Assembly: GCA_015680685.1 (NCBI GenBank)
Contig: MNCI01023373.1
Coordinates: forward strand, 1 to 64,000
Reading direction: 5' to 3'
Origin: Gnetum montanum
Taxonomy: Eukaryota; Streptophyta; Gnetopsida; Gnetales; Gnetaceae
DNA: 64,000 bases
Shown: positions 1 through 11,179 of the stretch, piece by piece
Layout: every line of letters begins with the position of its first letter
Numbering within the stretch: position 1 is the stretch's first letter
Translations under genes and position numbers: made by a program
The notes under the pieces: generated by a model
What the model saw: only the letters and a program-made list of their open reading frames with translations
Database searches by the model: none
Told to the model about the DNA's origin: nothing

Positions 1-179
1 TTGTTGAGATCCCTATGACAACACATAATATTAAGGTGAGAACATCGAAGCTAAGTTTCTTGCTAGAGCCCTAGCATGCCCAGGACATCGCTAGAGTGCT
101 CAATGATAACATCAAAGCCTTTGCTAGGCCTAGATCCTTGGCTAGTTCAACAAAATATCATCCTTGATCCGTACATTAA

Positions 180-835
180 ACCAGTTAAGTAGAAAGCATG
201 CAAGGTTAGGCCTAAGGTGGTTTTGGTAGTCTATGATAAGATCACCAAGCTTTACAATGCTAGTTTCATTTGGGCTATTGACTATGCAAACTGGGTCTCC
301 AACAACATAATTGTGCCTAAGAAAAATGGAAGTATATGCAATTTGCATAGACTTCAAGGACCTAAACAAGGTAACCATCAAGGATAAATTCCCGATGCCT
401 AGTATTGATCAGTTGATCAATACCATGGCTAGACATGCCTTTTTGTCCTTCATGGATGGATTCTCAAGCTACAACCAAATTAGGATCAACCCTAAGCATC
501 AATTTTGTAAAACCTTCATGATTTTGTGGGGTATGTTTTGTTGTACCATGATGCCTTTTGGACTTAAGAATGTAGAAGCAATGTATCAACATGTGATGAC
601 ATATATTTTTAGTGATTTCATGCTAAGTTTTCTCAATGACTACATCGACAACATTGTAATTAAGTCCAAAGTGATCCGCAATCATGCAAATGATCTAGAC
701 TTAGTGCTTAAATGTTACCTAAGCCACGAGCTTAGGTTAAACCCCAAGAAATGTGTATTTCATGTTAGAACAAGTTGCATGCTTGGTTTTGTAGTATTCA
801 AAGTAGGTATATGTGTAGAACCCAACAAGGTTTAG
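180..835 (+). pseudogene. Ty3/gypsy reverse transcriptase fragment (element A)
   Basis: The longest open piece is 311-835. It begins within the DFKDLNK block of the finger domain, then has FLSFMDGFSSYNQI (first catalytic Asp present), MPFGLKN, and the palm motif at 641-652, which reads YIDN instead of YxDD. The second catalytic Asp has become Asn, a single G-to-A change. A frameshift near 330 separates it from the upstream piece (about 180-330) that encodes the NNIIVPKKNG block. The polymerase would be inactive even without the stops. Confidence 0.85.
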
Positions 836-1300
836 GCCATAACCAATTTAGTGCCATTGTCAAACCTTAAGTAGCTACAAGGGTTACAAGGTAGACTATA
901 GTTCATACATAGGTTTGTTGCCTAGTTAATCGATATGTTACAACCAATGCAACATTTACTCAAAAAGGGAGCCCACTTTGAGTGGAGAGCTCAATGCCAA
1001 CAAGCATTTGACAACCTTAAGCAAGATCTAGCACAACTACCTATGGTTCACCCTCTACAATGAGATAAACATTTTTACATCTACCTCGCCACTTATAACA
1101 CATCCATCACCTCTTTGCTTTGTCAAAAATGAGATGGTGGCATGGATGTTCCTATTTACTACTTGAGCCATGTATTAGTAGCCCATGAGAAAAAGTACAA
1201 TGATGTGGAAAAGCACTGCCTTGCCCTAGTCTTCTCAGTGAAGGAGTGGGGGCATTACCTATTTGTAAAAACAACATACTCAATGCCATAAGAACAAACA
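836..1300 (+). pseudogene. Gypsy RNase H / connection region (element A)
   Basis: Directly continues the RT. Readable blocks include HFEWRAQCQQAFDNLK, then PIYYLSHVLVAHEKKYNDVE and a KEWGHYLF block typical of gypsy RNase H, in which new strands are freed by cutting the RNA of the RNA-DNA hybrid. At least six in-frame stops are present. Several are TAG where relatives carry Gln. Confidence 0.7.
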
Positions 1301-1439
1301 TCTACAAAAGTAGTTGCATTGCACAGTGAAAGGCAATAATAGCAGACTTTGACCTACATTATGTTATGCAAGTCTCAACAAAAGGTCAAGCTATAGTTGC
1401 ATAACTTATGGTTTTGCAAGTTGATGATCAAGCCACTAT

Positions 1440-1880
1440 AGACCCTAAATTCCTAGACGAGCATTTTAGTAGCATTAGCTAAGTGCCTGATAACTATGAG
1501 GCATGCTTGCATGTTAATAGAGCTTCAACCTCTCAAGGAGATAGTGTCACCACTATCATCATGTTTTCCTATAGGGAGATCTAACAATTCACATATCATT
1601 TTGCATTTCCTTGCACTAACAACATGGTAGAGTATGAAGGTCTCCTTTGAGGTATCCTTGTAGCATGCAACCTAGGTGTCCAACAGATAGTGATTCGAGG
1701 TGATTCATAACTAGTGGCCAACCAAGTGATAGAGGCTTATGCTTGCAAGGCACAACATCTACAACCTTACTATGACCTAGAAAAGAATTTGCTTCAATAC
1801 TTTGCAACTATTGATGTCTAACATATCCCCCAAAATGAAAATACCATTGCTGATGCACTAGCAACATTAGCCTTTATCAT
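1440..1880 (+). pseudogene. Second, archaeal-type RNase H of a Tat element
   Basis: Between the gypsy RNase H and the integrase lies a second RNase H. Visible blocks are ASTSQGDSVTT, FPCTNNMVEYEGLL, LGVQQIVIRGDS and a final IADALATLA. In the family the catalytic residues are Asp (FDGAS block), Glu (EYE), Asp (GDS) and Asp (ADAL). Here the first has become Asn (VNRAS) while the other three remain. Such dual RNase H elements are known from the plant Tat/Ogre group, so this domain sets the lineage of element A. Confidence 0.75.
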
Positions 1881-2009
1881 TACACCTAACATGTTCCATG
1901 CATTGCCTATGTCGGTGGTGGATTACATTGTGCCTATCAGACAAATCACTAATGTTGCATCCATAGCCACATTGAGCACAACCCATGTGGGAGATTGGTA
2001 TGATGACAT

Positions 2010-3235
2010 CAAAGTGTACCTTCTATAAGGTGAGCCTCCACAACATTTGACTACTGCCCAAAAAGACACAGTACATAAACATTTGTGGTAGTACATCATT
2101 GTAGGTGATAACATATTATGTTATAGATTCTATGATGGCATACTGCTAACTTATATAAGCAATAGTGAAGTGTAAATCATTGTTGAGAAAGTTCATGAGG
2201 GACTATGTGGAGGCCACATAGCACCTAGGGAAATGACACCAACAATCAAATAGCTAGGCTATTATTGGCCTTACATGGAAAGAAATTGTGTCTTGATGGT
2301 CAAAATATGTGATTTTGTCAATGGAATGACAACTTAATGCACATGCCACCAACTGAATTGCATACAATGCAAATCACTTGGCTAGTCTAATAGTGGGGCT
2401 TAGACATCATTGGACCCATAACACATAAGTCCTCTATAAGGCATAGCTTCATAATAATGACAACTGAGTATTTCACCAAATGGGTTGAGGCTATTTCCCT
2501 TAGGAAGATGACATCGTAGTAGGTTTGCAAATTCATGTTAGATAACATAGTGACCCATCTCGGCTTACTCATGGCCATAGTAATAGATAATGGATTACAA
2601 TTTAGTAGTGCTGAAACTAAAGCCTTTTGTGAGTGGTTTGGCATCAAGCATTCCTTCTTGTCTCCATACTACCCTCAAGAAAATGGCCAAGTGGAGGCCA
2701 CTAACAAGGTCATTATCAACCTTCTCAATAAAATGCTAAGCAACAACAAATGATGATGACACAACCAAATAGCCTACACACTTTGGGCCTACCACACAAT
2801 GCATCGAATAGCAAGAGGTATGATGCCTTATAGGTTTATTTATGGATCTGAAGCAATATTGCCACTTGAATTATAGGTTCCATTGCTCTAGGTAATTGTC
2901 TTGGACTTCATTGATGAAGGTCAAAACAACGAGTTGAGAACCATAGACCTTGACTTAATAGAGGAGAAGCACATGCACATAGTTGATTGCATTGAATGGT
3001 ATCAAGAAAAGAAATGGAAAAAGCATTGTCACAACCAACATTAGCACCCAATCAAGAAAGAGGACCTAGGCCTCAAGGCTATTTGTGAACTTGCAAATAA
3101 ATTCTTAGCTAACTGGGAAGGGCCTTTCCTAGTCACCAAGGCCTACAAAAATGGAACATTCAAGCTTGCTAATCAAGATGGAAGTGAGTTTACCAATCTA
3201 GTGAACCATTTGTACTTAATGTTGTATGTATCTAG
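2010..3235 (+). pseudogene. Ty3/gypsy integrase (element A)
   Basis: An N-terminal zinc-finger area starts near 2180 (VHEGLCGGH). The core follows: WGLDII with Asp at 2404-2406, VIDNG with Asp at 2586-2588, and QVEATNK with Glu at 2694-2696, so all three DDE residues survive. Downstream is the AYTLWAYHT block and a C-terminal GPFLVTKAYKNGTFKL block ending near 3230. No chromodomain is seen, which fits Tat. Many stops and at least two frameshifts break the frame. The only long open piece is 2535-2753. Confidence 0.85.
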
Positions 3236-3282
3236 CATGCAACACCACACATCAATCCAAAAAGGTAAGCATTGGTTTGTTA

Positions 3283-3750
3283 TGATGCTAAATTGGCATA
3301 ACACTTGTCCACTATGATGTTAAACTAGCATAGTATGTCCACTATGATGCTAAACTAGCATGGCATTCATCCACTATGACATTAAACTAGCATAGCATTT
3401 GTCCACTATGCTGCTAAACTAGCATAGAGGTCTACATATAGATAACACTCATATGCTATGATGCTAATTTGACAAAGCATTTATCTACTATGATCTTAAA
3501 CTAGCATATCTTGTCTACTATGATGTTAAAATAGCACAACATTCATTCGCTACGATGCTAAACTAACATAGCAGTCATCTATGAGTATAAACTGACACAA
3601 CTTTTTTGCCATGATGCTAAAGTAGAACACAGTAGTCCACTAGGACTATAAAGCATAGCATGGTCTACCAAGACCTTAAACTAGGTCCACGGTCTAGTAG
3701 GACCTTACACTATTAAGGCTATGGTCTACCAAGACCTTAAACTAGGTTTG
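3283..3750 (+). repeat. Degenerate about 32-bp minisatellite in the 3' untranslated part of element A
   Basis: A unit close to ctatgatgctaaactagca plus a short tail recurs about every 30-35 bases from 3283 to about 3585. It then changes into a related motif, with atggtctaccaagacc repeated near 3659 and 3720. Copies differ by many substitutions. Tandem repeats in the 3' untranslated region are known for plant Tat/Ogre elements and can seed satellites, which fits this position just after the integrase. Confidence 0.75.
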
Positions 3751-3854
3751 CAATCAACTACTAATAATTTCTTCCGTCCTCCTACAAGCAAGTGAGTGAG
3801 GATAAACCTTGTCCCCATTCTACACTACATGGGCAGACATGTTGTAGCTTCAGA

Positions 3855-3985
3855 ATGGAGCACCTGCCATAGGCACAATCTTTGAAGCACTTGTAACATC
3901 TTCACACCCCATAATTTTGTTATTCTTTTGAGCACTTGCCATAGGTGTAACCTTTGGAGCACTTGCAAAATCTTCACCCCATGCA
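3855..3985 (+). repeat. Two-copy direct repeat of about 50 bp
   Basis: A block starting gagcacctgccataggc (about 3857-3910) recurs as gagcacttgccataggtg (about 3939-3982), both ending in ttcaccccat-like sequence. The two differ by point changes and small gaps. The reverse strand is open over 3825-4046, but this is only a by-product of the repeat. Confidence 0.65.
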
Positions 3986-4974
3986 TTTTATTTGCACTTT
4001 TTGTTGTGTGGTTTTTTATCTTCTCAAAGTTGTGTTTGTAGGACAAAGACCTAGGTCATCATGCAAAGTCACATCTCATCAGAACAACAGGTCAGCATAC
4101 TACTTAGATGTGCATGATTGGACTAGTTGAGCCTTTCAAGAGTGCACATCCCCTCTATGATGTTATAGCCTATGCACATCCACTTTCACATTCCAATACT
4201 CTCTCATTCTTTGCATAGCCAAAATTGAAAACCCTCTTGGATGCTCATGTGCTATGCCTACACAACATCCTCTTCACACATCTCATCAAACACCAAGCTT
4301 CCTAACATGGACATTAGATAAGTCATCCCATGGGAGGCCTCTGTTGACTTGTCAAAGCCCAAGTAGATGTAACATAAGTCATTCCGGGAGGAAACACCTT
4401 TCGTACAGATGCCATGCAGTTTCATCAATGACAAATCAAAGCCCATCTACTAATACACAACTCACTTGATGGAAAGAATTTCACTTCATAGCAAGCATTT
4501 AGCAAAGTGTAGAGCCCAAAAAAGGTTCACCTTGCAACAAAAAAGTAAAAAAGTGAAAAAGAAAAAGAAATAAAAATAAGCAAATGGGGAAAAGCACATC
4601 TCCAAGCGACCTAGAAGCAAAGTAATTTTTCAAGTAGCTTAGCCTTGAATCTATAACTTGAATCTCTTATAAGTACTCTAATATCCTCACTTAGCCAGTC
4701 TGGTATCATGGTCACCATCAACAATGAGGTCCTTGCATCATAATATCATCACTTAAAGCTTACCTTCCCCTTTTTATCCCTAGCACATCGCCTATGACTT
4801 CTTTTACTTTTCATGTACCATCTAGCGTACTAGTATCCATAGCACTCTTTGAGCATGGTGTAGTGACATCCAATCTCACATTGAAGAGTAATATTGGTGC
4901 CAAGCCTCCACTAGATGGAAACCAAGAGGGGCCAATGAAACACCACCATTTGGACTACAACATCTCTAGTACAA
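3986..4974. other. Non-coding part of element A; purine-rich tract at 4535-4590
   Basis: No domain is recognised here. The short open frames at 4254-4469 and 4794-5042 show no family resemblance. A strongly A/G-rich stretch (about 4535-4590, ending in ggggaaaag) could be the polypurine tract that primes second-strand synthesis, which would put the start of the 3' LTR just after it. No TG start is evident, so this is only a candidate. Confidence 0.3.
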
Positions 4975-5775
4975 ATTTGGTTGTGTTGAGACTATGCTTG
5001 ATCCTAGTTAAGAGCATAGTTAGCCTCTCATGGAGAGCATAGTCAACAAAAAGGCCAATTTTACAATTTTTTCTAAGTGTCAACACAAAGCCAATCATTG
5101 CAAATTTTTCTAAGTGCTAGGACTATGCTCTCCATTGCACCAGAGCACAGTCAACATGAAGGCCATTTTTTATCAAATTTTTCTAAGTGCTAAGACTACA
5201 CTCTCCACAACCCTAAAGTATAGTTAGCCTCTAGTGAAGAGAGTAGTTAATAAAAAGATAACTTTTCACAAGTTTTGGCAAGATTCGGACTACACTTACC
5301 TCTAGTTGGAAGCATAGTTAGCCTCTTGTGGGGATTGTAGTCTATGAAAAAGCCTAGATTCCACTAGGATTGAGATTATGCATGCCCCAAACCTAGAGCA
5401 TAGTTACTAGGAAACAAGTTTTTTGTAAATTTTTTTTGAGTGCTAGGTCTATGCTCTTCACTACCCTAGAGCATAGTCAACCTCTCATGGAGAGCATAGT
5501 CAACATGAAGGCCCAATTTTTGCAAATTTTTCCAAGTGTTGAGACTATGCTCTCCCCCAACCGAGAGCATAGTCAAGCATAGTAAATCAAAAACGACTTT
5601 TCACAAATTTTGACAAGTGCTAGGACTATACTTAGGCTTAGTTGGGAGTGTAGTCAGCCTCTAATGGAAAGTGTACTTAGCACATAGCCACTTTTTCTAC
5701 AAAATGTTTTTAAGTGTGGAACTATGCTCTCCCCCAGTATAGAGCATAGTCAAACATAGTTAGCTAGAATGGCCT
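4975..5775 (+). repeat. Degenerate long-period repeat with GAGCATAGTC / GACTATGCTC inverted motifs
   Basis: About seven copies of a roughly 100-120 bp unit are seen. Each has a caaatttttctaagtgctag-like block, then gactatgctctcc, a short spacer and gagcatagtcaac. The two inner motifs are reverse complements, so each unit could fold as a hairpin. Copies are diverged by substitution and uneven spacing. The array lies in the 3' untranslated part or LTR of element A. Confidence 0.7.
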
Positions 5776-6165
5776 CTAGTAGCCTCCATAGCATAGCAAC
5801 ATCACTTAGCTTGGCTTTGACTCATCTTTGGCAAGCGTAATTAGAAAAATGCATCTCTTTTGTATCTTCTTTTATCCCCAAAATTGTAACTATGCTCTAC
5901 CCCATGTAAGACATTGGAGAGCATAGTCCTAAAGTGTAGTCTCTAAAATTTCATTTTTTGAAGTACCTTGTGATCCTTTCAACACATGCACATGTAGTTG
6001 GCAACATAGTCATAGTCTCAGAGTCTTGCAGAGTCTGGTAGAGCACAACAAAGCACAAATTCATCAGCATCAGTAGTACACCACATGAATAGTGAATATG
6101 CTTAGTGTAGTCCTAACCGTCCCCTTTGCCACATGGTAGCCATATTGCACCTTTTTCTAACCCTA

Positions 6166-6180
6166 GGCTTATAAATACCA
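6166..6180 (+). promoter_or_regulatory. TATA-like box, possible LTR promoter of element A
   Basis: The sequence ggcttataaatacc lies in an otherwise ordinary stretch and is followed by a T/A-rich transcribed-leader-like region. Similar boxes mark the U3/R boundary of the other LTRs in this window (near 10976, 33771 and 53000). No second LTR copy is available to prove it. Confidence 0.4.
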
Positions 6181-6429
6181 ACATCATCAACATTTTTAGG
6201 GTTTGAAAATTTTAGAGTTTACAACTTAGCACACTAGAGACTTGGCAAACCTAAGGAGCACTTGGGAGGGAACCAAAGGAATATTGCAAAGTTGTAGATC
6301 ATCATAGCCCATTGTAGTCTAGTAGAACATCATAGCCCATGGTACATCGTGGTAGCCAACCCAAGAGATGCAGACACCCTAGTGAAATGTTAGCCTTCAT
6401 GGCTAGCCACCTCCAAGACTATGACTACA

Positions 6430-6879
6430 TTGTCCACCATGCCTATTGTACATCGCATACCTTCTAACCCATTTTGGTATTAACTACACTCAACCCCATT
6501 TGGGGTGGTGTTCTATTTCACTCTCTCTCACTTTCTTTGCATTTTTAGCATTTTATTTTAATTTTTTCATTGCTCATTGCATAGCCATGCCTAAACTATT
6601 CTTGGGTGGCAGTCTGTGCATGATTGACACCATCATTTTTGCTAAAAATCTTAACTACACTGGACCCCATCAACACCATTGACACCTTGAGCACTACTTG
6701 AACACTTAGTACCATTTCACATTAGCACCACAATTAATCACATTACACCCTAGTTACATCCAATAAGTCCTTGTTTGATTAACAAGATAGTTCAAGGTAC
6801 CCCATCTCTACCTCTAGTAGGCCCTTATGTAGACTCAAGGTTAGGCTGTGCACCCATGAACCTTTTGGTGTTCCAGCCA
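6430..6879. other. No recognisable feature
   Basis: An open frame at 6446-6682 (+) encodes a hydrophobic stretch but resembles no family I know. The word ccccat, with neighbouring tcaacac/ttaactacac sequence, recurs near 6475 and 6655. I see nothing else. Confidence 0.3.
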
Positions 6880-8130
6880 CTGACATTTTTAGATGCCACA
6901 AATATTGTTTATAGATTTTATGAATGATTGACTAACAACTTGTCCATTGTGGGAAGTATTCTATCTGCTATTGTGAAAGGAGAAAATTTTACCTTCAATC
7001 TTCATGACATCGCAGATGTTATATAAGTTCTATCTGGTAAAGAAGTAGCCATCAAGGATCGAAGGTGGAAGAAAACTGAGATTTACCTTATCGAGTATGC
7101 CAAAAAATTTGAGACAAAAGATAATCCTAGAGATTATCTAGAGCTATTATTGCATTTCAAGTTTATGCAATGGTCTTTATTTCTAGTGAAAGCAACAAAA
7201 GCAAAGATTTCCAATAATGTAATATTACTCATGTGGGCATTGGAAGATAATGAAAGTGTTCCATTTGATATCACAATGACTATCATGTCTAAGATGAAGA
7301 GGAGGGCAAGGTTATGGTAGCTACATGATGTGAAAGAGTTGGATTTTTTATTGTATTCAAAAAAATATTGCTGAAGAAAAAGCATTCATTATATGATAGC
7401 CCAACTAAATGGAACAATAATCCTAGATGCTACAAGTATATTGAATAGTACATTAGTGTCCAACAAGGGTAAGGTCTCCTATTTTCTAAAAGATCTTCAA
7501 AGCCAAGTTGTCAATGATAGTTCCTAACATGAAAAATACTATCACTAATCCATTGAGGATAAGTTGGAATAAGTGATTGAGACATTATATAATTATTCTT
7601 AAACCAATTCAGCAATTTGGAGTGCTCTAGAGGAGTTGAATTTAGATAGGTCATGTCTGATAGAAGAAAACATGCAATTGAAGGCTAAAATTGAGAGTTA
7701 TGCAATTGAACAAAATAGTTGTAACTAGAAGTTGTTTGCTAAGATTGAAAAAAATGGTGAACCAAATATTCACGCTAAATAAAGAAATTATGTCATTAAA
7801 AAATGCTGTAGTCAACATTTCTGATAATAAGAACATTCATGTTGAGGGGGTCCATACTATGAGAGGTTTATGCGATGTTATAAAACCCTATAGTTTTAAT
7901 ACATAGTTCATATATTTTATAAATTCCAAGGTCTTTGTACTGTACATGTGTTGAGTAGAAATAATTGATATGCTACCTATGAAAGTTGCTAGAAGATTAT
8001 TTGATTCAGTTGAGGGAGACATCAAAGAAGTATCTAAAAAAATAATCCAAATGAAGAAACATGTACATAGACTTGTTGGAATTACTTGTTTATGTATGTT
8101 GATGTCCATCTTATGAATGTTCAAATGTAG
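6880..8130 (+). pseudogene. Unrecognised broken ORF with coiled coil, upstream of the Ulp1 domain
   Basis: A plus-strand frame with a few stops reads for about 170 codons from 6880. It includes KKTEIYLIEYAKKFETKD, NPRDYLELLLHFKFMQWS and DNESVPFDITMTIMSKMK. After frameshifts, a charged heptad-like segment follows (about 7610-7720, LIEENMQLKAKIESY), which would form a coiled coil. I do not recognise the N-terminal domain. The same strand and close spacing to the protease at 8330-9070 suggest one transposon-borne gene. Plant MULE and CACTA elements often carry such Ulp1-fused ORFs. Confidence 0.45.
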
Positions 8131-8329
8131 ATGATGTAGACTTCAATAGCCCCATCAATCAAGCTTCTGGTACACTTTAGATGGTGAATTCTACTAACTT
8201 CATTACCCCAATTGGTCAATCATGTGCGATAGTTGATAGAGTGATGTAGTTACTTATCATAGGCAGTTTAGATAGTGAAGTTCTTGTTACATCACGGTTT
8301 CCTCAATTTGTTGTCACAAGAATGTCTTT

Positions 8330-9070
8330 TAGGTCTATATACCAAGTTGGGTGGAAACAATGACTTGATGATGATGTCATTGATATGTATATCATATACC
8401 TTAAGAAACTCCAAAAAGCTAATGTTGATTGTCAAGCATCAATAAAATATTTTGTGTTTAATACTATGTTTAAAGTGTTTATAAAGGCCCTAGAGAGTTA
8501 GATGCAACATAGCTAAAAGAACCCTTTGGGAATAAAGCAAAGAAGCTCACAAAAAGATGTGTGATCAATGTTGAAAGAAATACATTAGTTGAAGAAGAGC
8601 TTGATGTGTTTATAGTAGAGAAGGACTTTACTAAAGATGTGAAAACTAAAATTTACTGGATGAATTTATTGAATTAGGAAAATGATTATTTTGCATCCCA
8701 TTTAATGCTGGTGGTCATTGGGTGCTTGTGGTCATAAATACATGTACTAGAAAAATGTGTGTATGTTTCATTACCTTCTTCCCAACATGTAGCTATTGTT
8801 CAAAAGTTAATGTCAAGGATTTTTGAATTTTTATTGAAAGGTGATTTTTCAATTCTTGAAAGCATAACTAAGGTGAAGGGAAAGTGAAAGAAGTCATCAT
8901 TAAAATGGAGTATAGTGGCTATGCAAGGAATTCCTTCTCAAGAAAATGGATATGATTGTGGCATGTATACAATATTGCTCATGCACCATTTATTATTTGG
9001 AAAAGAGATAAAATTCAACGTTGATTTTGTTTCCATGTATTGAAAGAGCATGATATGGAAAATTCTTAGT
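8330..9070 (+). pseudogene. Ulp1-like (C48) cysteine protease domain, decayed
   Basis: The domain opens with a LDDDVIDMYIIYLKKLQ block like the WLND-VI-Y start of Ulp1 proteases. The His motif GGHWVLVVI has its His codon at 8716-8718. The GIPSQENGYDCGMYT block has the oxyanion Gln and the nucleophile Cys (codon 8957-8959). The catalytic Asp expected after the His strand is not visible; a Phe seems to stand there. Ulp1 enzymes cut SUMO or similar peptide tails, but many plant transposons (MULE and CACTA types) carry Ulp1-like domains of unknown role. Two or more frameshifts and several stops make this a pseudogene. Confidence 0.75.
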
Positions 9071-10509
9071 TGTTCAGTGCTTGACCAACCATGATTAAAA
9101 ATATATGTGTAGCATCTTATCTACAAGGATTGTAGTAAGCATGGATCGTATCCTATTTTTGATGTAAGAAAAATTTGATGATGTAAATGCCTCTTTGCCA
9201 TCTTTAATATAAGGAAAGTTTTTTGTACATGTGAGAACTATGTATTTATATCATGGTTACTAATTGGAAACATATATGATGTTCATTTTTTTCATATTTT
9301 GATTATTATTTTTTGAAATTTTAAAAAGGGAATCTATGATTTGTAAGGTTTAATATATGTTCCAAATATTGTTTCCACCAAACAAGAAAGATGTCATAAT
9401 ATCTACACAAAATATGCTTCTCATATCCTCCTTTCTACAAGTAGCATAATTTTATTGTATTCATGTTTTTTATCAACTATGACTACATGCATTATGCACC
9501 TTACTTGTATTGTGGTCATGTAAGTACATGCAAGATGCAGTCACTTGTAGCATGGTTTACAAGTGTTTGTCCTTTAGTCTTGAAATAATGTGAAACATTG
9601 CATTTGGTAGGACATAAGATGTTGCACATCCATGCACCTTGTAGTCCATCACAACATTACAAGAAATGATTGTAATGTTGTGGGTTTCATAATTACTTGC
9701 TTTTGTCTAAATTGCACCTGCTCACAATTACAAATAGCAACCTATTTTCACAATGTGATGGTGTGAAATACACAAGATTCCTTAGCTAGATAATAGCATA
9801 GAAACAATTTTTCATAGTGTGAGGGACTGAAGCTCACATGTAGATGTAGTTCATAATAGAAAGCTCTATTTATTAGTGTCAGAAATTATGATTTGCATGT
9901 TTAGTGAACCAAAAGTAGTAACACCAATATAATGCAACTCGCATATAGTCACAATTTAGTGCTTCATGATTTTTTTATTTAGTGCAAGGGTATCCTAACT
10001 GTAGGACTTGTTGGTTGACTGCTAGAGTGCACCTCATAGGTGCTCACATCTTAGAATAGAACAAAAGTTTACCAATGCATGTGGTTGTGACCCACACGTA
10101 TATATAGAACTTGTTTACTACAAGGGAATGTATTATGCATGCCATCGTAGTGTGATTAAATTATTATTATTTTTGAATATACAAACCAAATTTTATCAGC
10201 TTAAATTGAAAATTATTTTCCCAATTATAGAAATGAAGAATGTAATCAAAATTTTACTTAGTCATGATAAGGTTATTTCATTATTTTAGCTTCTTTGGAA
10301 TGATTCTTATAGAAAAAATTAATAATATGCAATGTAGAAATGACCAAACTCTTTAAGTTTAAATACATCAAACCAAAATGTTCTATACAGAAATGAGTCA
10401 TGATATGACAAAAAAACATGTCCAATAGTCAAGCAAGAGCTTATTGATTATGACAAAAACTATAGAAATGTACATGTAAAGAAAATAATAAAATAATAGT
10501 CAATAATGA
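9071..10509. other. Non-coding stretch rich in TGTGA/TCACA words
   Basis: No coding signal is seen. Between about 9440 and 10140 words such as catgcaa, tgtga and gtgatg recur in both orientations. A 17-base stretch at about 9713-9729 is, in reverse complement, tgtgagcaggtgcaatt, and matches tgtgagcaggtgcgatt at about 19563-19579 at 16 of 17 bases. This could be subterminal sequence of a DNA transposon spanning 9.4-20.1 kb, but longer alignment fails by eye. Confidence 0.3.
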
Positions 10510-10750
10510 CTATTCAGTGCCCTTGGTGCGGGTATCCTCCTCCATTGCTTCTATGGCTACTATTTCAATGAAATATACCTCATTCACTATGTCATCAACT
10601 AAATTAGTAGGGTTATCTCCTATCTGAGCTAAATTTGATGGGATGAACTCTACTGTGGGCTCTAGTGTGACCATGCTCATCAACTCTAGATCAAGAATGT
10701 CATCCACCAACTTCCCTGAACTATTGTCTTTGTGCACTATCCTTAATTAT
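10510..10750 (-). pseudogene. 3' end of an unrecognised minus-strand gene, left of the copia insertion
   Basis: About 75 acidic codons read on the minus strand (KLVDDILDLELMSMV, NLVDDIVNEVYF, EAMEEDTRTKGTE) and end at a stop at 10510. If the copia element and one target copy are removed, this frame joins the minus-strand reading at 15604 onward (block YLAINYDTVAKYTF) with one stop at the junction. The apparent start at 10737 is a GTG with no support, so it is not a true start. Confidence 0.4.
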
Positions 10751-10755
10751 TGAAA
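10751..10755 (+). repeat. Target site duplication TGAAA, left copy
   Basis: TGAAA directly precedes the 5' LTR of the copia element and recurs directly after the 3' LTR at 15599-15603. A 5-bp duplication is usual for LTR elements. Taking this duplication makes both LTRs begin TATG rather than the usual TG. A start two bases later (10758, 15225) restores TG but loses the perfect duplication. Confidence 0.6.
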
Positions 10756-11132
10756 TATGTAATATGATGACTAGATGTTCCAAAAAAGAATTATATAGAT
10801 CTAATCCATAAATCTATATTAAATAAGATTAGATCCTATTCAAGTAATTTCTATCTAATTTATTGTTTAGTTCATCCCTTATTAAGAAGATCCTTAACTG
10901 AGATGATAAGGATCATACCCATCATTTTCTAGATTCATGCCTATCTCTCTAAATCCATTCATGAGAGGTCAAGGCTTATATAATTGTAGCAGCACATATT
11001 CATTGTTAATATAGAAGAAATATAGAAGATATATTAGAATTAAGAGAGTCTCACAAGAATGTATTTATTCTAATTAGGTTCTTGCTTTTGTTATAGCTTA
11101 GATCATAGATCCAAGGCCCTTTAGATTCTTCA
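10756..11132 (+). repeat. Copia 5' LTR
   Basis: Matches the 3' LTR at 15223-15598 along its whole length, including identical runs such as ttagttcatcc and the shared end ggccctttagattcttca. It holds a TATA-like ttatataat at 10976-10984, likely the element's promoter. Confidence 0.9.
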
Positions 11133-11134
11133 TT

Positions 11135-11147
11135 TGGCATTAGAGCT
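11135..11147 (+). promoter_or_regulatory. Primer binding site for initiator tRNA-Met
   Basis: The sequence tggcattagagct starts two bases after the 5' LTR. Plant copia elements usually have tggtatcagagc, complementary to the 3' end of initiator tRNA-Met; this copy differs by two transitions. It fixes the right end of the 5' LTR. Confidence 0.85.
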
Positions 11148-11179
11148 AGTTAGTTCAGATTCTTGACAATAGATATTTC

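Larger units (their letters stand above)
1..6430 (+). mobile_element. Element A: 3' part of a Tat-lineage Ty3/gypsy retrotransposon
   Basis: The order RT, RNase H, second RNase H, integrase, then a long repeat-rich 3' untranslated part is seen on the + strand. A second RNase H of archaeal type between the gypsy RNase H and integrase is known from the plant Tat group (Ogre/Retand and relatives). The 5' LTR, gag and protease lie outside the window. The coding part ends near 3235. Tandem repeats follow, and a TATA-like box at about 6170 may lie in the 3' LTR. The right boundary near 6430 is a guess, because no second LTR copy is present for comparison. Every domain is broken by stops and frameshifts, so this is a dead copy. 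Confidence 0.65.

Noticed and set aside
4254-4469. Open frames on both strands as real genes
   Set aside because: Short overlapping frames without motifs in the 3' untranslated part of element A.
10510-10737. Complete 75-residue gene with its own start
   Set aside because: The start is a GTG with no support and a stop lies four codons upstream; it reads better as the end of the gene broken by the copia element.
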